A DNA stretch of 64,000 nt from Pseudomonas sp. SDI. GTDB lineage: Bacteria > Pseudomonadota > Gammaproteobacteria > Pseudomonadales > Pseudomonadaceae. The translations under genes and the position numbers were made by a program. The DNA lies in the NCBI RefSeq assembly GCF_003105155.1, contig NZ_QETK01000001.1, positions 124,001 to 188,000 of the forward strand, read 5' to 3'. Each line of letters begins with the position of its first letter. Position 1 is the stretch's first letter. Shown here piece by piece: positions 37,821 to 47,367 of this stretch. The notes below the pieces were generated by a model. That model had not been told where the DNA came from. It was given only the letters and a program-made list of their open reading frames with translations, and made no database searches.

Positions 37821-38876
37821 CTAATGATTGCGTCTCACAGAGATGCCGCGCAGCAACGACCGCACTAAAACAACAAGAATACCCATCACCACCCCCAATA
37901 ACCCTCCCATGAGAACGATCAACAACTTGTTTGGCCGGACGGGTCTATCAGGCAACTCGACAGCACCATCCTGGCGATAGACGGCAACAACCGAGGGATC
38001 GATACTCAGACCCCGATAAAAGGCAAAATCCTCTTCCAGCTGACGCAATCCTTCGATAAAGGGATCATCGGAAGCACGACTTTGCAAGTTATCGATTTCC
38101 GCCTGGAGAGCCTGGCTACCGCGCATGTAACTCAACGCACCAGCAACCCCGGCGGAAATTTCGGCAGCAAGGCTGCCAGAAATCAGTGGAGGCTTTTCCA
38201 GCCCAATCGACTTCGCTACAGCCAAGGCTTCACTCAATCGAGCCTCCCGATCCTCGCGCACCTTTTCAGCAGTATTTCGCGCCATGGCGATTTGCCGCTC
38301 CAGATTAGCGGCCTTGACCGCAGCGTCGCTCTTCGCACCGTTGAGCACCTCAACCTTGGCTTGTGCACTCACCATCTCCGCATATTGCACCACCCACTGC
38401 ACCGCCTCCCGAGGGTCAGCCAATTGGACCTTGATGGAATAACGGGTAGGCACGTCCTTGTTTACTCGGGCAACTAACAGCAACTGGTTGAACTGGCTAT
38501 ACAGCCCATCCTGCCCCTGCCTGCGCTGCGCCTCGTCGAGACCAGGGAGATAAACAGTCTGGAAAAATTTTCGCCGCAACGACTCTGATAGCAAACTGCG
38601 AGCATAAACATCGTAGACGTCCTCAGTGGACAATAAAGGCAACTCCGTATCAGCCCCGCGACCAAAATTGAGTGGCGCAATGTCGTTCTGAGCAGGCGGC
38701 TCAACGAACATCTTGGCTTCATAAAGCGGCGTCACCGAAAATGCATAAAAAATTGCCGCTATCAACACCAACGCAGCAACCGAAGCAATAACCCACTTCC
38801 CCCCCCAAAGCATCCGAATCAGTTCAATCAACTCATTTTCGTGACCTGCACTTTCACGCTCACGATTATTGCTCAT
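37821..38876 (-). CDS. wzz1: O-antigen chain-length regulator, first Wzz copy
   Basis: Inner-membrane polysaccharide co-polymerase, 351 residues, a typical Wzz length. First membrane helix about 29-49, Pro-rich VTPLYEAKMFVEPP directly after it, a helical periplasmic region including RGSQALQAEIDNLQSR, and a second helix about 317-340 preceded by LPDRPVRPNKLL, the Pro-rich signature of Wzz. It sets modal O-chain length with Wzy. It lies 260 bases upstream of the second copy; that gap shows no gene. Confidence 0.92.
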   Translation of the reverse strand: MSNNRERESAGHENELIELIRMLWGGKWVIASVAALVLIAAIFYAFSVTPLYEAKMFVEPPAQNDIAPLNFGRGADTELPLLSTEDVYDVYARSLLSESLRRKFFQTVYLPGLDEAQRRQGQDGLYSQFNQLLLVARVNKDVPTRYSIKVQLADPREAVQWVVQYAEMVSAQAKVEVLNGAKSDAAVKAANLERQIAMARNTAEKVREDREARLSEALAVAKSIGLEKPPLISGSLAAEISAGVAGALSYMRGSQALQAEIDNLQSRASDDPFIEGLRQLEEDFAFYRGLSIDPSVVAVYRQDGAVELPDRPVRPNKLLIVLMGGLLGVVMGILVVLVRSLLRGISVRRNH

Positions 38877-38892
38877 CTATTCTATTTCCCCT

Positions 38893-38931
38893 CAGGCCCG
38901 GCGGTTCTGATTGTTAGCTGCCACTCCACTG
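38893..38931 (-). promoter_or_regulatory. JUMPStart-like element in the wzz1 leader
   Basis: On the minus strand the 39 bases begin CAGTGGAGTGGCAGCTAACA. Compared by eye with the enterobacterial JUMPStart consensus, 15 of the first 23 positions agree (CAGTG, TGG, AGCT, AA, C). The ops core GGCGGTAG is not intact. It lies 17 bases before the wzz1 ATG, where a transcribed antitermination element would be expected. Could be chance. Confidence 0.35.
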
Positions 38932-39129
38932 AAAGCGACAATGAGAATTGAGAACGACAACAAAAACGCCAAGACAACAGCAGATGCCCTAACCACCCAG
39001 CTTAGCTGTGATCTTTAAGTTCATCCCAGCCCATCCCAAGCCTACTCGCCCCCACCCGGGGAGCTAGGCACTGAAAACAGCCCTATAGAATCCCGGAGAT
39101 CGAACAGAGTTCCATAAACCGCCAGCCAC

Positions 39130-40590
39130 TCATCCACCCACCGCATCAGGCACCTCGACCGAAACCTGCCAGCCGCGTGCCTGGAACCGCAGCCTCAACT
39201 GTTCAGCCAGCGCCCGCTTCGCTGCCGCCTCACCATGTACAAGCACAACCTTTTGCGGCGCGCGCTCCATCCCCAAAACAAACTCAACCAGCCCCGCCTG
39301 ATCGGCATGGGCAGAGAAGCCGCCCAGTGTCATGACCTTGGCACGAATCTCGTACATCGCCGAATCGAGGTCGATCATCACAAACCCTTCCGCCCCTTCA
39401 CTTGCCTGGATTACCGCGCCCGGCGTGCCTTTCGCCTGATAACCAGTAAAGATGACTTCGTGACGCCTATCGCCAAGCATCGACTTCAGATAACTGACGA
39501 TCCGCCCTCCCGAACACATACCATTGCCCGCAATCACAATAGCCGGCCGCCCCGTACTCGCCAGATAATTCACCACCTGACGATGCTGCGCAGCACTATC
39601 AACCGCAATCAGTTGCCGAAACCCCAACGGCCTGCGCCCTTCGGCAAGGCGCTGACGCGCAGCACCGCTCCAGAACTCGCTGAGCTGACGATAGGCAGCG
39701 GTCAAGCGCACAGCCAAAGGAGAATCAAGAATGATCGGCAGTTGCGCCCAATCAACAGGGGCGCACAATAACGATGGGGTGCCCAACTGCTCAGACGAAT
39801 GCTGTATGAGGGACTTTCGATACAGGATCTCTTCAATCTCGAAGAGCAGCTCCTGCGTCCGCCCCACACTGAAAGCAGGTATCAATACCGTGCCCCTATC
39901 GGCCAAGGCACGCTCAATTGCCTGCTCGAGACACTGCCGACGAGTAGAGCGCTCTTCATGCAGGCGATTGCCGTAGGTGCTTTCCAGAACCAACACATCG
40001 GCATATCGGGGTGAGTGCGGCGCGATGAGCACGGGATTGTCGCTCGCACCAATATCTCCAGAGAACACGAAACGGGTACCACGACCCCCTGCCGAATAAC
40101 CGACATCGCACTCAATGTATGCAGAACCCAGCAAGTGACCGGCACGCCGAAAACGAACTCGGCACGCAGCCCCCGCCACCGACAAGTCATGCCACCGATC
40201 AAAAGGCAACGCGACAATTGCCCGCCGAACCCTGCGTAAATATTGCTCAACCCGCTCAGGATCACAGCTGAAGCCCAACTTAAAGGCATCCTCCAGAACC
40301 AGCGGCAACAAGTGCGCTGACGGCTCACTGCAAATGATTGGCCCCTGGAAGCCCGCTGCAAACAACTCTGGAATACGCCCGACATGATCAAGGTGAACAT
40401 GTGTAACGAGCAGTGCAGCGATACCAGGATCGCGGAAATCCGGCGTACCCTCGCAGGCGGCCCGGCGACCGGCATCATGATCAAGGCCGCAATCCACCAA
40501 CAAACTTCTGACAGAAGAGAGATGCAACTGATGGCAGGAGCCACCAACGCCCCGAATGGCGCCATGATGGCTTATAGAGGGATAGTCCAT
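39130..40590 (-). CDS. MBL-fold beta-CASP metallo-hydrolase (RNA-processing type)
   Basis: 486 residues. Metallo-beta-lactamase motifs HVHLDHVGR, GSAYIECD and SGDIG are followed by the beta-CASP domain and the C-terminal RMMBL motif GGFSAHADQ with a late HGEAAAK. These are zinc nucleases related to CPSF73 and bacterial RNA-processing enzymes; substrate unknown. The ATG at 40590 gives the usual N terminus (SHHGAIRGVGGSCHQL); a longer frame upstream is non-homologous. It stands between the LapA gene and wzz1, with a 250-base leader region of wzz1 downstream. Confidence 0.9.
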   Translation of the reverse strand: MDYPSISHHGAIRGVGGSCHQLHLSSVRSLLVDCGLDHDAGRRAACEGTPDFRDPGIAALLVTHVHLDHVGRIPELFAAGFQGPIICSEPSAHLLPLVLEDAFKLGFSCDPERVEQYLRRVRRAIVALPFDRWHDLSVAGAACRVRFRRAGHLLGSAYIECDVGYSAGGRGTRFVFSGDIGASDNPVLIAPHSPRYADVLVLESTYGNRLHEERSTRRQCLEQAIERALADRGTVLIPAFSVGRTQELLFEIEEILYRKSLIQHSSEQLGTPSLLCAPVDWAQLPIILDSPLAVRLTAAYRQLSEFWSGAARQRLAEGRRPLGFRQLIAVDSAAQHRQVVNYLASTGRPAIVIAGNGMCSGGRIVSYLKSMLGDRRHEVIFTGYQAKGTPGAVIQASEGAEGFVMIDLDSAMYEIRAKVMTLGGFSAHADQAGLVEFVLGMERAPQKVVLVHGEAAAKRALAEQLRLRFQARGWQVSVEVPDAVGG

Positions 40591-40700
40591 GCGAATCCGC
40601 GCTCCATGCTTGATTTCCGAGGCGCCATTACCCCACAAAATCAAATACATCGAGCTACGAAAAAGCATCAGCAGCTGTAGGCTATTTCCGAACAGCCAGC

Positions 40701-40952
40701 TCAGACAGCTCGCACAGCAGACCTGCGCAAGCGCCTGCCGGCACGAATAGCGATAAAGCCACCCAGGATGGGCCCCACCGCCAGACCTAAAAGCAAAGCC
40801 AGCATCACAATTACAGCAAGCGGAATGGCGGGCGACGACCAGCCGAACAACACCAGAGCAACCGACTGCTGGTTCTCCAGCACAAAGAACAGAATCACAG
40901 CCGCAATAGCCAAAACACAAAGCACCAGCAGCGCGCGCTTAAGATTGCCCAT
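40701..40952 (-). CDS. lapA: LapA-domain (DUF1049) inner-membrane protein
   Basis: 83 residues with two membrane helices (about 6-26 and 43-66) joined by a short loop (ENQQSVALVLFGW). The domain is that of LapA/YciS, which in E. coli works with LapB to control LPS assembly and LpxC turnover. No lapB is next to it in this window. AGGA lies 7 bases before the ATG. It follows ihfB after 14 bases and is probably co-transcribed, the common order in Pseudomonas. Confidence 0.88.
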   Translation of the reverse strand: MGNLKRALLVLCVLAIAAVILFFVLENQQSVALVLFGWSSPAIPLAVIVMLALLLGLAVGPILGGFIAIRAGRRLRRSAVRAV

Positions 40953-40966
40953 GATCAAATCCTTGG

Positions 40967-41263
40967 TTATACGTGATCGTGCTCATCCTCATTCACCCGA
41001 TCGCGCAATTCCTTGCCCGGCTTGAAATGAGGAACAAACTTACCATCCAGACTTACGGATTGCCCGGTCTTGGGATTACGCCCTACGCGAGGCGCACGGT
41101 AGTGCAGCGAGAAGCTGCCAAAGCCGCGGATCTCAATGCGATCTCCGGTGGCCAGGCACTGGGACATCTGTTCAAGCATGGTCTTGATGGCCAGCTCGAC
41201 ATCCTTGGATGAAAGCAGCCCCTGATGGGTGACAATTCGTTCGATCAGCTCCGACTTCGTCAT
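40967..41263 (-). CDS. ihfB: Integration host factor subunit beta
   Basis: 98-residue DNA-bending protein of the HU/IHF family. Starts [28 protein letters not shown] and the DNA-intercalating arm [12 protein letters not shown] are diagnostic for IHF-beta. It pairs with IhfA. In P. aeruginosa ihfB (himD) is the right-hand border of the O-antigen cluster, and the same border is used here with two small genes in between. Confidence 0.97.
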   Translation of the reverse strand: MTKSELIERIVTHQGLLSSKDVELAIKTMLEQMSQCLATGDRIEIRGFGSFSLHYRAPRVGRNPKTGQSVSLDGKFVPHFKPGKELRDRVNEDEHDHV

Positions 41264-41460
41264 ACTTTTCCCTTCTTTATCAAGCAGCTAGATCATTGCT
41301 TCCATTGTTTTTAGCATGCCCTACGGGATTTGAACAGTACGGTTATTGACTTGGTCAAAAATTCAAGAAACGCCACAGACGAGCAACCCCCCATCCAGGA
41401 AGGGCCACCCCGTCAAAGCCGGGGCCCGCAGTAGCCACCCCTGAAAAACGCAGACACAAA

Positions 41461-41486
41461 AAAGGGCGACCGAAGTCGCCCTTTTT
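41461..41486 (-). terminator. Terminator after rpsA
   Basis: Stem GGGCGAC / GTCGCCC with loop CGAA (41464-41481), flanked by A- and T-runs on both sides. It lies 17 bases after the rpsA stop on the minus strand and is followed by a T-tract in that direction. Confidence 0.88.
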
Positions 41487-41502
41487 CATGATCAAGCAGA
41501 AC

Positions 41503-43182
41503 TTAGTTCTGTTTGGCCATTGCTTCGCGCAGCAGTGCAGCCATGGTGGTATCGGCAGCAGCAGCTTCTGGAGCCGATTTCAGGCTCTGGATAGCTTCAC
41601 GCTCTTCAGCATCGTCTTTCGACTTGATGGAGAGGTTGATTACGCGGCTCTTACGGTCAACGCTGATGATCTTAGCTTCGATCTCTTCGCCTTCCTTCAG
41701 AACGTTACGCGCGTCTTCAACGCGGTCACGACTGATTTCGGAAGCTTTCAGAGTGGCTTCGATGTCGTCGGCCAGGGTGATGATAGCGCCCTTGGCGTCA
41801 ACTTCTTTAACGGTACCTTTGACGATAGCGCCTTTGTCGTTGACAGCAACGTAGTTGGAGAACGGATCGTCTTCCAGCTGTTTGATGCCCAAGGAGATGC
41901 GCTCGCGCTCTGGATCAACCGACAGGATCACGGTGTCCAGCTCGTCGCCCTTCTTGAAGCGACGTACGGCTTCTTCGCCCACTTCGTTCCAGGAGATGTC
42001 GGACAGGTGAACCAGACCGTCGATGCCACCGTCCAGACCAATGAAGATACCGAAATCGGTGATCGACTTGATGGTGCCGGAGATTTTATCGCCCTTGTTG
42101 AACTGGCCAGAGAAGTCTTCCCATGGGTTGGACTTGCACTGCTTGATGCCGAGGGAGATACGACGACGTTCTTCGTCGATGTCCAGAACCATAACTTCCA
42201 CTTCGTCGCCGACTTGTACGACTTTCGAAGGGTGGATGTTTTTGTTGGTCCAGTCCATTTCGGAAACGTGTACCAGACCTTCCACGCCTTCTTCCAGCTC
42301 TGCGAAGCAGCCGTAGTCGGTCAGGTTGGTGACGCGCGCCATGACGCGGGTGCTTTCTGGGTAACGTGCCTTGATAGCAACCCATGGGTCTTCGCCCAGT
42401 TGCTTCAGGCCCAGCGAAACGCGGTTACGCTCACGATCGTACTTCAGAACCTTGACATCGATCTCGTCGCCAACGTTGACGATTTCCGATGGGTGCTTGA
42501 TACGTTTCCAGGCCATGTCGGTGATGTGCAGCAGGCCATCAACGCCGCCCAGATCAACGAATGCGCCGTAGTCGGTGAGGTTCTTGACGATACCTTTGAC
42601 TTGCTGGCCTTCCTGCAGCGATTCCAGCAGAGCTTCGCGCTCGGCGCTGTTTTCGGCTTCCAGGACGCTGCGACGGGAAACGACAACGTTGTTGCGCTTC
42701 TGGTCCAGCTTGATGACCTTGAATTCCAGCTCTTTGCCTTCGAGGTGGGTGGTGTCGCGCACTGGGCGGACATCAACCAGGGAGCCCGGCAGGAACGCAC
42801 GGATACCGTTAACGTCGACAGTGAAGCCGCCTTTAACTTTACCGTTGATAACGCCCTTGACCACTTCTTCAGCGGCGAAAGCTGCTTCCAGAACAATCCA
42901 GCACTCGGCGCGCTTGGCTTTTTCACGGGACAGCTTGGTTTCGCCAAAGCCGTCTTCGACCGCGTCCAGCGCAACGTGAACTTCGTCACCGACCTTGATG
43001 GTCAGCTCGCCAGCTTCGTTGTAGAACTGCTCGAGCGGGATGACGCCCTCGGACTTCAGACCAGCGTGGACAGTAACCCAGTCACCATCGATATCAACAA
43101 CGATACCGGTGATGATCGCACCTGGTTGAAGGTTGAGGGTTTTCAGGCTTTCTTCAAAGAGTTCTGCAAAGCTTTCGCTCAT
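41503..43182 (-). CDS. rpsA: 30S ribosomal protein S1
   Basis: 559 residues with six S1 (OB-fold) repeats. Repeated blocks such as [30 protein letters not shown] and [11 protein letters not shown] are clear. It binds mRNA and brings it to the ribosome. The start is [12 protein letters not shown] at 43182 with AGGAA 6 bases upstream; five further in-frame codons upstream are not part of the protein. A 125-base leader with a strong hairpin separates it from cmk, a likely place for autoregulation. Confidence 0.98.
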   Translation of the reverse strand: MSESFAELFEESLKTLNLQPGAIITGIVVDIDGDWVTVHAGLKSEGVIPLEQFYNEAGELTIKVGDEVHVALDAVEDGFGETKLSREKAKRAECWIVLEAAFAAEEVVKGVINGKVKGGFTVDVNGIRAFLPGSLVDVRPVRDTTHLEGKELEFKVIKLDQKRNNVVVSRRSVLEAENSAEREALLESLQEGQQVKGIVKNLTDYGAFVDLGGVDGLLHITDMAWKRIKHPSEIVNVGDEIDVKVLKYDRERNRVSLGLKQLGEDPWVAIKARYPESTRVMARVTNLTDYGCFAELEEGVEGLVHVSEMDWTNKNIHPSKVVQVGDEVEVMVLDIDEERRRISLGIKQCKSNPWEDFSGQFNKGDKISGTIKSITDFGIFIGLDGGIDGLVHLSDISWNEVGEEAVRRFKKGDELDTVILSVDPERERISLGIKQLEDDPFSNYVAVNDKGAIVKGTVKEVDAKGAIITLADDIEATLKASEISRDRVEDARNVLKEGEEIEAKIISVDRKSRVINLSIKSKDDAEEREAIQSLKSAPEAAAADTTMAALLREAMAKQN

Positions 43183-43257
43183 TTTAATTCCTGTCAATTA
43201 GGGCGAAACAGACGCCCATCAGCCACATTCCAGACAATGTGGGTTTCGTTCATATAA

Positions 43258-43302
43258 AGGAAAGCCGGCAGGACGTTGACTGGTGCCCCTGCCTGCTTTC
43301 CT
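43258..43302 (-). promoter_or_regulatory. Long hairpin between cmk and rpsA
   Basis: Inverted repeat of 15 bases with one mismatch (AGGAAAGCCGGCAGG / CCTGCCTGCTTTCCT) around a 15-base loop, starting 5 bases after the cmk stop and ending about 75 bases before the rpsA ATG. The following minus-strand sequence has only a short T-run, so it may be an attenuator, an RNase III site or part of an S1-binding leader. Confidence 0.6.
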
Positions 43303-43307
43303 GATCA

Positions 43308-43994
43308 TCATGCGATATCGCGTTGTACGATCTCGTCTCTGATGCGTTGCAACACCTGCTCGATGGACAACTCCGTGGAATCCAGCTGAATTGCATCGGC
43401 CGCCGGCTTAAGCGGGGCCACTGCGCGCTGGGTGTCGCGCTCATCACGCGCACGTATCTCATCTAGCAGACTCGACAGACTAACATCATCGCCCTTTGCC
43501 TTCAACTGCAAGTAACGACGACGGGCCCGCTCCTCGGCACTGGCCGTCAGGAAAATCTTCAGCGGTGCATCCGGAAACACCACGGTGCCCATGTCACGGC
43601 CATCGGCGATCAGCCCCGGGCTTTCCTGGAAGGCGCGCTGGCGCTGCAGTAGTGCTTCACGTACGGCCGGCAGCGAAGCCACCATCGAGGCGCCAGCGCC
43701 GACGGTCTCGGTACGAATCACATGACTGACATCCTCACCTTCAAGGATGATCTGCTGCAATTTGCCCGGCTCGGCAGCAATGAACTGCACATCAAGATGC
43801 GCCGCCAGTTGCTTGAGCAACTCCTCGTTGGTCAGGTCGACACCATGATTGCCGGCAGCGAACGCCAGCAGACGGTACAGCGCACCGGAATCCAGTAGTT
43901 TCCAGTCCAGCTCGCGCGCCAACAAGCCAGCGACAGTTCCTTTACCGGAACCGCTGGGACCGTCAATGGTGATAACCGGCGCTTTCACGTTCAC
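43308..43994 (-). CDS. cmk: Cytidylate kinase
   Basis: Phosphorylates CMP and dCMP with ATP. 228 residues. The P-loop GPSGSGKGT is at residues 12-20, with [22 protein letters not shown] and [10 protein letters not shown] following. The start overlaps the end of tyrA-aroA by 4 bases, indicating the same operon. Confidence 0.98.
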   Translation of the reverse strand: MNVKAPVITIDGPSGSGKGTVAGLLARELDWKLLDSGALYRLLAFAAGNHGVDLTNEELLKQLAAHLDVQFIAAEPGKLQQIILEGEDVSHVIRTETVGAGASMVASLPAVREALLQRQRAFQESPGLIADGRDMGTVVFPDAPLKIFLTASAEERARRRYLQLKAKGDDVSLSSLLDEIRARDERDTQRAVAPLKPAADAIQLDSTELSIEQVLQRIRDEIVQRDIA

Positions 43995-46231
43995 GACTTA
44001 CCCTCTTCAGCAACGCGAATACCGACTTCAGCACACAGCGACAGGAAGTTCGGGAACGACGTCGCGACGTTGGCGCAATCATGGATACGGATCGGCGCAG
44101 TAGCGCGCAGAGAAGCCACACTGAAGGCCATCGCAATACGGTGATCGCCGTGACCGTGAACTTCGCCCCCCCCCATGCTACCGCCCTCGATGATGATGCC
44201 ATCCGGAGTCGGCTCACACTTCACACCCAGGCTCAATAGACCATCGGCCATGACCTGGATCCGGTCGGACTCTTTCACCCGCAGCTCTTCGGCACCGCGC
44301 AGCACTGTACGCCCTTCGGCGCAGGCCGCAGCGACGAACAGCACCGGGAATTCGTCGATCGCCAGCGGGACCAGCTCTTCAGGGATCTCGATCCCCTTGA
44401 GTTTGGCTCCGCGCACACGCAGGTCGGCCACCGGCTCACCGCCGACTTCACGCTGGTTCTCCAGGGTGATGTCGCCGCCCATCAGGCGCAGGATATCGAT
44501 CACACCGGTACGGGTCGGATTGATCCCGACGTGCTCAAGCAGCAGCTCGGAGCCTTCGGCAATCGACGCCGCTACCAGGAAGAACGCGGCCGAGGAAATG
44601 TCCGCCGGCACTTCGATATGAGTCGCACTGAGCTTGCCACCCGAGCGCAGCGAAGCGGTCGGCCCCTTGACGGTGACGTCATAGCCGAAACCACGCAGCA
44701 TACGCTCGGTATGGTCGCGGGTCGGCGCTGGCTCGGTAACGGTGGTAGTGCCTTCGGCATACAGCCCCGCCAGCAGCAGGCAGGATTTGACCTGGGCACT
44801 GGCCATCGGCAGCGTGTAGGTCAACGCCTTGAGCGTATGGCCACCACGAATGGTCATCGGCGGACGTCCTTCGGCGGCGGTCTCGATGACCGCGCCCATT
44901 TCCCGCAGCGGGTTGGCGACACGGTTCATCGGCCGCTTGGACAGCGACGCATCGCCAGTCAGCACGGTGTCGAATGGCTGCGCAGCCAGCAGGCCGGAGA
45001 GCAGGCGCATCGACGTACCGGAGTTACCCAGGTAAATCGGCCCCGGTGGCGGCTTCAGGCCATTCAGGCCAACACCATGGATGGTCACACGACCATGGTG
45101 CGGACCTTCGATGACCACACCCATGTCGCGGAACGCCTGCAGGGTCGCCAGGGCGTCTTCACCCTCAAGGAAGCCTTCCACCTCGGTGGTGCCTTCGGCC
45201 AGCGAGCCGAGCATGATCGAGCGGTGGGAAATCGATTTGTCGCCTGGGACGCGAATACGCCCGGACAGGCGACCACCAGGTTGTGCCAGGAAAATCAGGT
45301 CGTTGGAGTTCATAGCGTCCACATAGGCCCGACGGGCCAGGATTTTACTGAAATGCTCGCGGGCAACCCGGGCGCGGGTGAATACACCCAGCAGTTGGTG
45401 CCCATCCCCTGCATCGACCGCGTCGCGCAAGGCGTCGAGGTCGCTGCGAAATGTATCCAGTGTGCGCAAGACCGCCTCGCGGTTGGCGAGGAAGATGTCA
45501 TGCCACATAACCGGGTCGCTTCCGGCGATTCTCGTGAAATCGCGGAACCCACCGGCAGCGTAACGGAAGATATCGAGGTTTTCATTGCGCTTGGCCAGGG
45601 AATCGACCAGGCCGAAGGCCAGCAGGTGCGGCAGATGGCTAGTGGCCGCCAGGACTTCATCGTGGCGCTCGACCTGCATGTGCTCGACATCGGCGTCCAG
45701 CGCACGCCACAGGCGATCGACCAATGCCAGCGCTGCCGGATCGGTTTCCGCCAGCGGCGTCAAAATGACCTTATGCCGGCGGAACAGAGCCGCGTTGGAC
45801 GCTTCTACCCCGCTCTGCTCGGAGCCTGCAATTGGGTGGCCAGGCACGAAACGCGGCAGATTGCTCGCCATCGCCGCGCGCGCGGCACGAACCACATTAC
45901 CCTTGGCGCTACCGACATCGGTAAGCACCGCCCGGCCAAGGTCGAGCAGGGCCAGTTTGGCCAGCAGCTTCTCCATGGCCAGGATCGGCACCGCCAGCTG
46001 GATGACGTCGGCACCGACACACGCCGCCGCCAGGTCGTCTTCACAGCGATCGACGACACCCAGCTCCACCGCCAGCTTGCGCGACTGCGGATCCAGGTCG
46101 ACGCCGACCACTTCCCGGCACAGACCGCTTTCACGCAGCCCCTTGGCGAACGAGCCACCAATCAGCCCCAAGCCGACCACCACCAGCCGCCCGATGACAG
46201 GGCTGCCTTGCTGTTTTACGACGTCAACCAC
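43991..46231 (-). CDS. tyrA-aroA: Fused prephenate dehydrogenase / EPSP synthase (TyrA-AroA)
   Basis: Bifunctional enzyme of 746 residues. Residues about 15-295 are the NAD-dependent prephenate (arogenate) dehydrogenase for tyrosine, with [15 protein letters not shown]. Residues about 310-746 are 3-phosphoshikimate 1-carboxyvinyltransferase, with [32 protein letters not shown] and RVKESDRI. The fusion is normal for Pseudomonas. The start is a GTG at 46231; no ATG exists before the Rossmann motif. A 40-base gap follows pheA; the hisC2 gene found here in P. aeruginosa is absent. Confidence 0.96.
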   Translation of the reverse strand: MVDVVKQQGSPVIGRLVVVGLGLIGGSFAKGLRESGLCREVVGVDLDPQSRKLAVELGVVDRCEDDLAAACVGADVIQLAVPILAMEKLLAKLALLDLGRAVLTDVGSAKGNVVRAARAAMASNLPRFVPGHPIAGSEQSGVEASNAALFRRHKVILTPLAETDPAALALVDRLWRALDADVEHMQVERHDEVLAATSHLPHLLAFGLVDSLAKRNENLDIFRYAAGGFRDFTRIAGSDPVMWHDIFLANREAVLRTLDTFRSDLDALRDAVDAGDGHQLLGVFTRARVAREHFSKILARRAYVDAMNSNDLIFLAQPGGRLSGRIRVPGDKSISHRSIMLGSLAEGTTEVEGFLEGEDALATLQAFRDMGVVIEGPHHGRVTIHGVGLNGLKPPPGPIYLGNSGTSMRLLSGLLAAQPFDTVLTGDASLSKRPMNRVANPLREMGAVIETAAEGRPPMTIRGGHTLKALTYTLPMASAQVKSCLLLAGLYAEGTTTVTEPAPTRDHTERMLRGFGYDVTVKGPTASLRSGGKLSATHIEVPADISSAAFFLVAASIAEGSELLLEHVGINPTRTGVIDILRLMGGDITLENQREVGGEPVADLRVRGAKLKGIEIPEELVPLAIDEFPVLFVAAACAEGRTVLRGAEELRVKESDRIQVMADGLLSLGVKCEPTPDGIIIEGGSMGGGEVHGHGDHRIAMAFSVASLRATAPIRIHDCANVATSFPNFLSLCAEVGIRVAEEGKS

Positions 46232-46271
46232 GGAGCAGGACCCTGTTCAGAACTTCACGCATTGCCATACC

Positions 46272-47366
46272 TCAGAGCACAGCTTTCGGGTAGGAGCCCA
46301 AGACTTTCAGGGCCACCGCCTCCTGGCTGATCTGTTCGAGCACGGCCTTGATCAATGGATCGCGGTGGTGACCGACAAAATCGATGAAGAACACGTAGGT
46401 CCACTTGCCGCTGCGCGACGGACGGGTCTCGATCCGGGTCAGGTCAATACCGTTCTCGTGGAACGGCACCAGCAGCTCATGCAGCGCCCCCGGCTTGTTG
46501 CTCATCGAAACGATGATCGAGGTCTTGTCGTCGCCGGTTGGCGGCACTTCCTGATTACCGATCATCAGGAAGCGTGTGGAGTTGTCCGGACGGTCTTCGA
46601 TCTTCTCGGCCAGGCGAGTCAGGCCATACAGCCCGGCTGCCATGTCACCGGCAATCGCCGCCGAGTTCCACTCGCCCTTCACCCGCTTGGCCGCCTCGGC
46701 ATTGCTCGATACGGCAACACGCTCGACGTTCGGATAATGAGCGTCCAGCCACTTGCGGCACTGGGCCAGCGACTGCGCATGGGAGTAGATCCGGCTAATG
46801 CTGTCGGTCTTGGTGTTCTCGCCCACCAGCAGGTGGTGGTGAATCCGCAGCTCGACTTCGCCACAGATGACCATGTCGTGCTCAAGGAAGCTGTCGAGGG
46901 TGTGGTTGACCGCACCTTCGGTGGAGTTTTCCACCGGCACTACACCGAAGTTGACCGCGCCGGCAGCCACTTCACGGAACACTTCGTCGATCGCCGCCAT
47001 CGGCTTGCTGATCACCGCGTGACCGAAGTGCTTCATGGCCGCGGCCTGGGTGAAAGTACCTTCCGGGCCCAGGTAAGCGATTTTCAGCGGCTGTTCAAGG
47101 GCCAGGCACGAGGACATGATTTCGCGGAACAGCCGCGCCATCTCTTCATTACCCAACGGCCCCTGGTTGCGCTCCATGACCCGCTTGAGCACCTGCGCCT
47201 CGCGCTCCGGCCGATAGAACACCGGCGCTTCGCCTTCAGCCAGGGTCGCCGTCTTGACTCGCGCCACTTCCTGCGCGCAACGAGCACGGTCGCTGATCAG
47301 TTCGAGAATCTTCTCGTCGAGACTGTCGATACGGACCCGCAGCGCCTTGAGTTCCTGTTCCGACAT
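46272..47366 (-). CDS. pheA: Chorismate mutase / prephenate dehydratase (P-protein)
   Basis: Phenylalanine branch enzyme of 364 residues. The N-terminal chorismate mutase domain (about 1-90) has ALRVRIDSLDEKILELI; the dehydratase domain (about 95-275) has YLGPEGTFTQAA and NSTEGAVNHTLD; the C-terminal ACT domain has NKPGALHELL and ESRP-like ETRPSRSGKW for Phe feedback. It follows serC by 1 base. Confidence 0.98.
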   Translation of the reverse strand: MSEQELKALRVRIDSLDEKILELISDRARCAQEVARVKTATLAEGEAPVFYRPEREAQVLKRVMERNQGPLGNEEMARLFREIMSSCLALEQPLKIAYLGPEGTFTQAAAMKHFGHAVISKPMAAIDEVFREVAAGAVNFGVVPVENSTEGAVNHTLDSFLEHDMVICGEVELRIHHHLLVGENTKTDSISRIYSHAQSLAQCRKWLDAHYPNVERVAVSSNAEAAKRVKGEWNSAAIAGDMAAGLYGLTRLAEKIEDRPDNSTRFLMIGNQEVPPTGDDKTSIIVSMSNKPGALHELLVPFHENGIDLTRIETRPSRSGKWTYVFFIDFVGHHRDPLIKAVLEQISQEAVALKVLGSYPKAVL

Positions 47367-47367
47367 A

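Noticed and set aside
41488..43257. 589-codon plus-strand open frame opposite rpsA
   Set aside because: Mirror of the repetitive S1 domains; the repeats in it are only the reverse of the S1 repeats.
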